NCBI GenBank assembly: GCA_027484885.1
Contig: JAIXSD010000750.1
Location: 1-5,490 of the forward strand
Length of the DNA stretch: 5,490 nt
Source of the DNA: Rubrivivax sp.
Lineage (GTDB): Bacteria; Pseudomonadota; Gammaproteobacteria; Burkholderiales; Burkholderiaceae_C
Reading direction: 5' to 3'
Shown here: positions 1 to 4,483 of the stretch, piece after piece
Layout: every line of letters starts with the position of its first letter
Position numbering within the stretch: position 1 is the first letter of the stretch
Notes under the pieces: model-generated
The model's input: only the letters and a program-made list of their open reading frames with translations
Database searches by the model: none
What the model was told of the DNA's origin: nothing
Position numbers and translations under genes: made by a program

Positions 1-230
1 GATTGCTCGTCCAGCATCAGGTGGTAGTCGCGGAAATGCGGGCCACTCATATGCCAATGAAAGTTCTTGGTCTTGAGGTAGAGCGCAAACACATCGGCCA
101 GCACGCCGTTGAGGCTGGCCGACAGGTCACGGGTGGCGTTGGGGTGCAGATCGGTCGGGGTTTGCAGCGCGGCGCCGCGATGCGCCAGGGCGCCCTGGGT
201 GTTGTGGACAGGGGTGGGAGTGGGATACAT
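1..230 (-). CDS. dps: Dps-family DNA-binding mini-ferritin, N-terminal part (runs off left edge)
   Basis: The first 76 residues are visible; Dps proteins are usually 150-180 residues long, so the rest lies beyond position 1. Dps proteins form dodecamers that oxidise Fe(II) with peroxide, store iron and protect DNA in the cytoplasm. The signature is the NFHWH segment (residues 56-60), then GPHF and YHLMLDEQ (69-76). H58, H70 and D74 have the 12- and 4-residue spacing of the first three ferroxidase ligands of Listeria Dps (H31, H43, D47). The Asp/Glu ligands on the next helix are outside the window. The N-terminal tail of about 30 residues, rich in Pro, Thr and His, precedes the first helix. 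The start is supported by GGAG at 238-241, seven nt before ATG. The gene follows regB by 36 nt and has its own predicted promoter overlapping the end of regB. The family call is firm. Confidence 0.9.
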   Translation of the reverse strand, partial: MYPTPTPVHNTQGALAHRGAALQTPTDLHPNATRDLSASLNGVLADVFALYLKTKNFHWHMSGPHFRDYHLMLDEQ

Positions 231-243
231 GCGGAGGCTCCGG

Positions 244-264
244 TGGGGTGAAGAATCCACCCCA
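244..264. repeat. Perfect 7-bp inverted repeat between regB and dps
   Basis: TGGGGTG (244-250) pairs with CACCCCA (258-264) around a 7-nt loop. It starts just after the regB stop codon and ends three nt before the GGAG of dps. No T-run follows on the minus strand, so a classical intrinsic terminator is not supported. It could fold in a regB-dps read-through transcript. A transcript from the predicted dps promoter would lack the upstream arm. Confidence 0.4.
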
Positions 265-305
265 GCTTAGGTGCCGGTGCCGCTTGAATCTGTGCGCCGA
301 CGCAC
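264..305 (-). promoter_or_regulatory. Predicted dps promoter: palindromic operator plus -10
   Basis: Read on the minus strand, the operator is GTGCGTCGGCGCACAGA (305 down to 289). Its 14-bp core, 305-292, has one mismatch from a perfect 6-2-6 inverted repeat. After 22 nt comes the hexamer TAAGCT (269-264), which has the key T1, A2 and T6 of a sigma-70 -10 box. The transcript would start near 257, giving a leader of about 27 nt, and the operator centre would sit near -41.5. The site lies inside the last codons of regB, and the -10 overlaps the regB stop codon. The same arrangement recurs at four other places in the window. The promoter assignment is inferred from this recurrence, not from experiment. 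Confidence 0.6.
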
Positions 306-1046
306 GCTGGTCGCTGGAAACTGGGCGGCATAGTGGCTCTGGTCGCGGGCATAACAGCTGCACGCAGCGGCTTCAAGACCGGCCCGGTCCAGCACGGTGA
401 GCAGGCCACGGTGGTAGCGGATCAGGCCGCTTCGCTGCATGGCGCCGGCCGCCTGGGTCACGCCCACGCGGCGCACGCCCAGCATGAACGCCAGAAACTC
501 CTGCGTCACCGCCAGCTGCGCATGGCCGGCGCGATCCTGGCTCATCAGCAACCAGCGCGCCAGGCGCGGGCCGATCTGGTGGAAACGCAGGCAGCCAGCG
601 GCGCTGGCCAGCTGGGCCAGGCGCACATAGAGGTAACGCTGCAGCAGCAGGCGCAGCGGCAGGCTGCGCAAAAGCTCGGTCCGAAAGGCTGCTGCACCCA
701 GGCGCCAGGCCCTGCCCTCGCCCTGCACCAGGGCACCCAGCGGCGCGCGGTTGACGCCCAGAATCAGCTGCAAGCCCAACATGCCTTCGCGGCCCACCAT
801 GCCCATCTCCAGGCTCGGGTGCTCATCGATCTGGGCCAGCAAGGAGATGAAGGCATCAACCGGAAAATAGACGTAACGTGTGGCCTCACCGGCTTCGCAC
901 AAGCGCTCCGAGAGCTTCAGCTCCACCGGCTCGCACAGCGCCAGCAAACTGGCACGGCGAACCGGCGGCAAAGCTGCAATCAAGCGGTTCTGCGCAGGCA
1001 GCGCCGAGCGCTCCGAGGGCAGGGACGCAGAGACAGGCGGTGTCAT
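267..1046 (-). CDS. Crp/Fnr-family transcriptional regulator (regB)
   Basis: This is a 259-residue protein with the Crp/Fnr layout. A cNMP-binding-like beta-roll covers about residues 20-140 (FPVDAFISLL at 61-70; MVGREGMLGL at 83-92). A dimerisation helix covers about 140-170, and a winged helix-turn-helix about 180-232 (TQEFLAFMLGVRR, then SGLIRYHRG and LTVLDRAGLE). The cAMP-contacting Glu and Arg-Ser of E. coli CRP are not conserved: Glu is Leu92 and the Arg position falls in APLGAL. There is no FNR-type cysteine cluster, so the effector is unknown. The recognition helix reads VRRVGVTQ (191-198), with Val where CRP has Glu181. The protein ends in a C-S-C-Y element (229-232) and an Arg-rich tail encoded by the dps operator. 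It is a diverged paralogue of the upstream regulator. The ATG at 1046 has only a weak ribosome site; an in-frame GTG at 1055 is a possible alternative start. Confidence 0.88.
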   Translation of the reverse strand: MTPPVSASLPSERSALPAQNRLIAALPPVRRASLLALCEPVELKLSERLCEAGEATRYVYFPVDAFISLLAQIDEHPSLEMGMVGREGMLGLQLILGVNRAPLGALVQGEGRAWRLGAAAFRTELLRSLPLRLLLQRYLYVRLAQLASAAGCLRFHQIGPRLARWLLMSQDRAGHAQLAVTQEFLAFMLGVRRVGVTQAAGAMQRSGLIRYHRGLLTVLDRAGLEAAACSCYARDQSHYAAQFPATSVRRRTDSSGTGT

Positions 1047-1074
1047 TGGGTTCACGGCAGCTTTCAGCAGATGC

Positions 1075-1099
1075 GCCGCAGGGGTTGCAGCGCTGCGGC
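1075..1099. repeat. Nested palindromes in the regA-regB gap
   Basis: GCCGCAG (1075-1081) and CTGCGGC (1093-1099) form a perfect 7-bp inverted repeat with an 11-nt loop. Overlapping it is the 10-bp palindrome GCAGCGCTGC (1087-1096). No T-run follows, so it is not a standard terminator. It would fall at the start of a regB transcript from the predicted promoter. It may be an operator or RNA hairpin, or simply a product of high GC content. Confidence 0.35.
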
Positions 1100-1103
1100 T
1101 GTC

Positions 1104-1145
1104 ACACTGAGGCCAGGGCCGACTGTGCTCTGTCTGCAAGCGCAC
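1104..1145 (-). promoter_or_regulatory. Predicted regB promoter: operator plus -10
   Basis: On the minus strand, GTGCGCTTGCAGACAGA (1145 down to 1129) matches the window's operator consensus GTNCGCNNGCGNACAGA with one mismatch in the second half-site. After the 14-bp core and 22 nt comes CAGTGT (1109-1104), a weak -10 that keeps A2 and T6. The predicted start is near 1097, about 50 nt before the regB ATG. This is the weakest of the five sites. It lies in the 143-bp gap between regA and regB, so regB may have its own promoter as well as read-through from regA, since no terminator is visible in the gap. Confidence 0.42.
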
Positions 1146-1189
1146 ATGCGCGGGAGGGATGACCGAAATTTCAACCATCGCCATCAACC

Positions 1190-1909
1190 TCAGGCTGCGG
1201 TGCGATCGGGCAGCAGGCGGTCGTATTCCTTCTTGACCACGCCGTAGCACTCGCAGCTGCGCTGCTCCAGACCGGCACGGTCCAGCACCGAGATGTGGCC
1301 GCGCGCATAGCGGATCAGGCCGAGCTTTTGCAGCTTGAGCGCCGCCTCGGTGACGCCCTCGCGGCGCACACCCAACATATTGGCGATCAGCTCCTGGGTC
1401 ATGACCAGCTCGTCGCCCTGCAGGCGGTCCAGGCTCAGGAGCAGCCAGCGGCAGAGCTGCTGATCCAGGCTGTGATGGCGGTTGCAGGCGGCCGTTTGGG
1501 CCATTTGCGTGATCAGGGCCTGGGTGTAGCGCAGCAGCAGATGCATCAGCGGACCGCTGCGGTTGAACTCTTCGGTCAGCGCACCGGCGCGCATGCGGTA
1601 GCCCAGGCCGGCGCTCTGGACGACCGCGCGGCTGGGCGTGGAGCCACCGCCCATGAAGAGCGAGATGCCCACAATGCCTTCGTTGCCCACCACGGCGATC
1701 TCGGCCGAGGCGCCGTTCTCCATCACGAAGAGCAAGGACACGATGGCATCGCAGGGAAAGAAAACATGGCTCATGGGCCGGCCTGATTCGTAAAGCACCT
1801 GGCCCAGGGGCAGGTCCACCGGTTCCAGGAAGCCGCGGCAGCGCTGCCATTCGGCTTCGGGCAAGGCGGCCAGCAGGTGGTTCTTCTTCGGGTCCATCGT
1901 GTGCGGCAT
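1190..1909 (-). CDS. Crp/Fnr-family transcriptional regulator (regA)
   Basis: This is a 239-residue cytoplasmic DNA-binding protein of normal length for the family. The N-terminal beta-roll (about 10-125) contains FFPCDAIVSLL and AEIAVVGNEGIVGISLF. A dimerisation helix (about 125-160) follows, and then the winged HTH (about 169-215; MTQELIANMLGVRR, LGLIRYARG, ISVLDRAGLE). The recognition helix VRREGVTE (181-188) keeps the Arg-Glu pair that in CRP contacts DNA. CRP's cAMP ligand Glu72 is Ile82 here, and the Arg-Ser pair is Arg94-Ala95, so cAMP binding is doubtful. There is no Fe-S cysteine set; a CECY element ends the wing (219-222). The start at 1909 is favoured over the internal Met5 because AGGGAG lies about six nt upstream. 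The gene is divergent from the hydroxylase gene and in tandem with regB; the two share roughly two thirds identity across the HTH and wing. The signal sensed is unknown. Confidence 0.92.
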   Translation of the reverse strand: MPHTMDPKKNHLLAALPEAEWQRCRGFLEPVDLPLGQVLYESGRPMSHVFFPCDAIVSLLFVMENGASAEIAVVGNEGIVGISLFMGGGSTPSRAVVQSAGLGYRMRAGALTEEFNRSGPLMHLLLRYTQALITQMAQTAACNRHHSLDQQLCRWLLLSLDRLQGDELVMTQELIANMLGVRREGVTEAALKLQKLGLIRYARGHISVLDRAGLEQRSCECYGVVKKEYDRLLPDRTAA

Positions 1910-1995
1910 TGCAACTCCCTGTGGTGGTGCGCAGAGATCGCTCCTGCGCCGAACGCCATCAGCAGCCAGGGTCTGGCGTGCAGGGCGTTCGCCCG

Positions 1996-2037
1996 ACTAT
2001 AGGCAGCCGAGCCTGGCCGGTATGTTCGCCAGCGTAC
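1996..2037 (-). promoter_or_regulatory. Predicted regA promoter: operator plus strong -10
   Basis: On the minus strand the core GTACGCTGGCGAAC (2037 down to 2024) fits the GTNCGC-NN-GCGNAC consensus in both halves and is followed by ATA instead of AGA. After 22 nt comes TATAGT (2001-1996), five of six matches to the sigma-70 -10 box and the best -10 in the window. The predicted start is near 1989, which puts the operator centre at about -41.5. The -35 region is poor, as expected for an activator-dependent promoter. The leader would be about 80 nt. This implies control of regA by itself or by regB. Confidence 0.6.
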
Positions 2038-2096
2038 ACAAGAGCCAAGCCGGGCCTCTGCACCCACGCGCATCGCCTGCACCCCGTCTCCCATCG

Positions 2097-2139
2097 GTGC
2101 GCAGGCGCACAGAGCGCGGGCGCCTCCGGCCCTTAGCCT
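2097..2139 (+). promoter_or_regulatory. Predicted hydroxylase promoter: operator plus -10
   Basis: GTGCGCAGGCGCACAGA (2097-2113) has a perfect 6-2-6 inverted repeat (2097-2110) followed by AGA. TAGCCT (2134-2139) begins 23 nt after the core and has T1, A2 and T6 of a -10 box. The predicted start is near 2146, giving a leader of about 53 nt before the ATG at 2199. The operator centre is 73 bp from the regA operator, close to seven helical turns, so the two divergent sites could lie on the same face of the DNA. Confidence 0.55.
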
Positions 2140-2198
2140 GGGCCAAGCGGCCAACTCCGGCCCATGCCTCCTGTCTTCTTCCCTGCCAAGGAAACCCC

Positions 2199-2864
2199 AT
2201 GCCCCTGATCACCTTGCGCCAAAGCCGGCGCGCCAGCCTGGCCGATCTGGCCTTCTACGCCCTGGCCATTGCCAGCCTGGCAGCCGCCCTGTGGCTGAAC
2301 ACCGCAGCACCTAGCTGGCAGCCGCAAACTGCGGCGCGCGTGCTGGGCTTGTTTCTGCTGGGCCTGCTGCTGTGGTCGCTGCTGGAGTACCTGACCCACC
2401 GCTTTGTGCTGCACGGGCTGCAGCCCTTCCAGCGCTGGCACGCCCTGCACCACGCCTTGCCACAAGCCCATGTGGGCCTGCCCACCTGGCTCAGCGCCAG
2501 CCTGTTTGCCACGCTGGTGTTTGCGCCGCTGTGGCTGCTGCTGGGCGCCTGGCGCAGCGGGCTCATGCTGCTGGGGGTTTTGAGCGGCTACCTGATGTAC
2601 TCGGCCATCCACCATGCCGTGCATCAAGGGCTGGCAGCCGAGCGAGCACCCGGCGACTGGCTGGCCCGGCGCGCACGCTGGCATGCCCTGCACCACCAGG
2701 GCGGCGCCGCGCGCTGCTACGGCGTCAGCAGCAGCTTCTGGGACCGGGCCTTGGGCAGCCAGGTGCGTGCGCGCAGCTCGGCGCCCGCTGGATCGCCCCC
2801 TTCCAGCCCTGCCGCGCCGGAGGCAGGCCACAGCGCCGCGGTACGCCAGCGTACAGACCCCTGA
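2199..2864 (+). CDS. Fatty acid hydroxylase / sterol desaturase family membrane protein
   Basis: This 221-residue integral membrane protein carries the di-iron histidine motifs of the fatty acid hydroxylase superfamily. They are HRFVLH (H67, H72), WHALHH (H81, H84, H85), HHAVH (H138, H139, H142) and WHALHH (H162, H165, H166). The family signature VSSSFWDRALGS follows at 176-187. Hydrophobic segments lie at about 17-34, 46-65 and 98-135. Family members use oxygen to hydroxylate or desaturate lipid chains, sterols or carotenoids; the substrate here cannot be told from sequence. AAGGA about seven nt before the ATG at 2199 fixes the start, although the frame is open farther upstream. The last 35 residues are Pro/Ser/Ala-rich with no family motif, and the final VRQRTDP is encoded by the ompA operator. 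The gene is divergent from regA. Confidence 0.85.
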   Translation: MPLITLRQSRRASLADLAFYALAIASLAAALWLNTAAPSWQPQTAARVLGLFLLGLLLWSLLEYLTHRFVLHGLQPFQRWHALHHALPQAHVGLPTWLSASLFATLVFAPLWLLLGAWRSGLMLLGVLSGYLMYSAIHHAVHQGLAAERAPGDWLARRARWHALHHQGGAARCYGVSSSFWDRALGSQVRARSSAPAGSPPSSPAAPEAGHSAAVRQRTDP

Positions 2865-2882
2865 GGCAAAGCCGCTGAGACT
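2841..2882 (+). promoter_or_regulatory. Predicted ompA-operon promoter: operator plus -10
   Basis: GTACGCCAGCGTACAGA (2841-2857) contains a perfect 6-2-6 inverted repeat (2841-2854) followed by AGA. Exactly 22 nt after the core is GAGACT (2877-2882), a weak -10 that retains A2, A4 and T6. The predicted start is near 2889, about 57 nt before the ompA ATG. The operator lies inside the final codons of the hydroxylase gene. The palindrome is among the clearest in the window; the -10 is the less certain part. Confidence 0.58.
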
Positions 2883-2902
2883 GAAAGTTCGCAGTCTTTC
2901 AG
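2881..2902. repeat. 7-bp inverted repeat in the hydroxylase-ompA gap
   Basis: CTGAAAG (2881-2887) and CTTTCAG (2896-2902) are perfect inverted repeats around an 8-nt loop, 17 nt after the hydroxylase stop codon. The following bases are GGGCGC with no T-run, so it is a poor intrinsic terminator. It straddles the predicted ompA transcription start and could be a second operator, a leader hairpin, or a weak terminator of the upstream gene. Confidence 0.4.
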
Positions 2903-2945
2903 GGCGCTTTGGCACCCTGCCCGTCTTCACTCCACAAGGATCACC

Positions 2946-4202
2946 ATGTCGCATGGCACACATCTCCGCAGCCGCCGCACCTCAGTTCGGGCGACGGCTC
3001 GTCCGCTCACGCAAGGCCTGGCGAAAGCAGGACTGTGCAGCGTGATCGGCCTCCTGCCCTTGCTGCCCCTGCCCGCCTGGGCGCAGTCCGATGATCCTTA
3101 CATGTACGGCGGCTTCGGCGCCGGCCAGGCGCGGGCCAAGCTCGATGCCGAACGCGCCCTCGGCGTGGTGCTGCCCGCCGGCGTCACCGCCACCAGCATC
3201 TCGCGCGACGAGCGCGACACGGCTTACAAGCTCTTTCTCGGCTACCAGATGAACCGCTACTGGGCGGTCGAGGCCGGCTACTTCCAGCTCGGCCGATTCA
3301 ACATCGATGCCAGCACCACACCGGCCGGCACGGTCAACGGCCGCTTCGACCTGAAGGGCATCAACCTCGACTTGGTCGGCAAGCTGCCGATGAGCGATCA
3401 ATGGTCGCTGCTGGGCCGCATCGGCACGCAGTTCAACCGCACCCGCACCCATTTCGACGGCAGCGGCGCTGCCGCGCTGAATAACTATGACCCCAGCCGC
3501 CGCGACACCAATATGAAGCTCGGCGCCGGCCTGGAATGGAACCCCGGCGGCATGGCCGTGCGCGCTGAAGCGGAGCGTTATCGGGTGCGCAATGCCTTGG
3601 GTTATCACATCCCCGTCAATCTGGTGTCGGTGAGCCTGGTTTTCCCCTTCGGCCGCTCGCCCACGCCGGCCCCGCGCATGAGCAGCGCAGCGCCCAGCTA
3701 CAGCCCGCCCGCCGCGGTGATGGCTGCCGCGCCCCCGCCGCCGCCCGAGCCGGTGGCCACACCGATGCTGCTGCCACCGACCGCGGCCGGCATCCCCATC
3801 CCGCCGCGGCGCCTGAGCTTCTCGGCCGAATCGCTGTTCGGCTTTGACGAGACCCAGATTCGACCCGAAGGTGCGCGCGCGCTCGATGCCCTGGCGGCCG
3901 AGCTCAAGGGCAGCAGCTTCCAGCTCGTCACGGTCGAGGGCCACACCGACCGCCTCGGCAACAGCGACTACAACCAGACCCTGTCACAGCAGCGCGCCGA
4001 TGCGGTCAAAGCCTATCTGATCAACCCCGGCGGCATCGAGGCCAGCAAGATCAGCGCCCTGGGCAAGAGCGAATCGATGCCGGTGACACGCGCCGGTGAT
4101 TGCAAGGGCGAGCGCAAGTCCACCGCCCTGGTGCGCTGCCTGCAGCCTGACCGCCGGGTCGCGGTGGAGGTGCAGGCCGAAGTCAGCAGCAGCCCGCGCT
4201 GA
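2946..4202 (+). CDS. OmpA-family outer membrane beta-barrel / peptidoglycan-binding protein
   Basis: This 418-residue protein starts with a Sec signal peptide: a long Arg-rich n-region, hydrophobic core at about 30-43, and predicted cleavage after AWA at 46/47. An OmpA-like transmembrane barrel covers about 50-235 (GGFGAGQARAKLD, YKLFLGYQMNRYWAVEAGY, and a last strand VSVSLVFPFG). A Pro/Ala-rich periplasmic linker (about 236-289) and a C-terminal OmpA domain (290-412) follow. The domain has VEGHTD and LSQQRADAV, placing D335 and R350 15 residues apart like the diaminopimelate-binding D271/R286 of E. coli OmpA. A Cys pair 12 residues apart before PDRRVAVEV matches the OmpA disulfide. Its role is to anchor the outer membrane to peptidoglycan. 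AAGGA upstream supports the start. It is first in an apparent operon with the 87-residue protein and the glucan synthase. Confidence 0.93.
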   Translation: MSHGTHLRSRRTSVRATARPLTQGLAKAGLCSVIGLLPLLPLPAWAQSDDPYMYGGFGAGQARAKLDAERALGVVLPAGVTATSISRDERDTAYKLFLGYQMNRYWAVEAGYFQLGRFNIDASTTPAGTVNGRFDLKGINLDLVGKLPMSDQWSLLGRIGTQFNRTRTHFDGSGAAALNNYDPSRRDTNMKLGAGLEWNPGGMAVRAEAERYRVRNALGYHIPVNLVSVSLVFPFGRSPTPAPRMSSAAPSYSPPAAVMAAAPPPPPEPVATPMLLPPTAAGIPIPPRRLSFSAESLFGFDETQIRPEGARALDALAAELKGSSFQLVTVEGHTDRLGNSDYNQTLSQQRADAVKAYLINPGGIEASKISALGKSESMPVTRAGDCKGERKSTALVRCLQPDRRVAVEVQAEVSSSPR

Positions 4203-4216
4203 AACTGGAGCTGCAC

Positions 4217-4480
4217 ATGAGCCCCAGCCTGCCCGCCTTCGCGTCCCCGAACCCAGCCCATGCACAAGACCGCCTGGCCCCGCCAGGTCGTGGGGACGAT
4301 TCGGCGGCCAGCGCCGCCGCCCTGGGCGCCCATCTGGGCCTGTGCAGAGCCCTGCGCGGGCGCTTGTTCGCCCTGCGTTGCGGCGCTGATGCCCTGGTGG
4401 GCTTTGTCAGCCGCCGCAGCGTCACCAGTGCCTTGCTGCTGGCCGCCCTGGCCGCCCTGCTCTACCAAGCCTGGCGCTGA
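4217..4480 (+). CDS. Small single-helix membrane protein, unknown function
   Basis: I do not recognise this 87-residue protein. Its first two thirds are Ala/Gly/Pro-rich and partly polar, followed by an Arg-containing stretch (about 43-67, with Cys43 and Cys55). One hydrophobic helix at about 68-86 (SVTSALLLAALAALLYQAW) ends almost at the C-terminus, suggesting a tail-anchored inner-membrane protein. No signal peptidase site is evident. GGAG lies six nt before ATG. It begins 14 nt after the ompA stop and ends three nt before the next start, so it is very probably cotranscribed and may be translationally coupled to the glucan synthase. The good ribosome site and tight packing argue that it is a real gene. 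A role as an accessory to the large membrane synthase is only a guess from position. Confidence 0.7.
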   Translation: MSPSLPAFASPNPAHAQDRLAPPGRGDDSAASAAALGAHLGLCRALRGRLFALRCGADALVGFVSRRSVTSALLLAALAALLYQAWR

Positions 4481-4483
4481 GCG

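Larger units (their letters stand above)
1910..2198. promoter_or_regulatory. Divergent control region between regA and the hydroxylase gene
   Basis: This 289-bp stretch has no convincing gene: open frames crossing it lack ribosome sites and family motifs. It holds two copies of the palindromic operator, the left one (2024-2037) aligned with the regA -10 and the right one (2097-2113) aligned with a -10 for the hydroxylase. A perfect 5-bp inverted repeat GGGCG-TT-CGCCC (1983-1994) covers the predicted regA start point. GGCCC/GGGCC (2128-2144) flanks the predicted hydroxylase -10. The remainder is GC-rich with nothing else recognised. Confidence 0.6.

Noticed and set aside
1173..1189. FNR-like TTGAT half-site at the end of regA (minus strand)
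   Set aside because: The second half ATGGT has three mismatches from ATCAA and there is no properly spaced promoter.
267..1850. A 527-residue minus-strand open frame that includes regB
   Set aside because: Only the last 259 residues match a family. The upstream part runs through regA in another frame with no motifs and reflects high GC; regB starts near 1046.
1899..2198. Upstream extension of the hydroxylase open frame
   Set aside because: The extension has no family similarity, contains the operator, and the ATG at 2199 has a good AAGGA ribosome site.
2764..2777. Operator-like GTGCGTGCGCGCAG inside the hydroxylase gene
   Set aside because: Two mismatches, no AGA tail and no correctly spaced -10; likely chance in GC-rich coding DNA.
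2909..2925. Possible sigma-54 element TTGGCAC before ompA
   Set aside because: GG is followed after ten bases by GT rather than GC, and no TTGC-type -12 element is present.
3871..3884. Operator-like GTGCGCGCGCGCTC inside ompA
   Set aside because: It is part of a CG-alternating run, lacks AGA, and no gene start lies downstream at a fitting distance.
2982..3944. Long antisense open frame opposite ompA
   Set aside because: It is a GC-driven shadow of a gene with clear signal peptide, barrel and OmpA domain on the plus strand; no ribosome site or motif.
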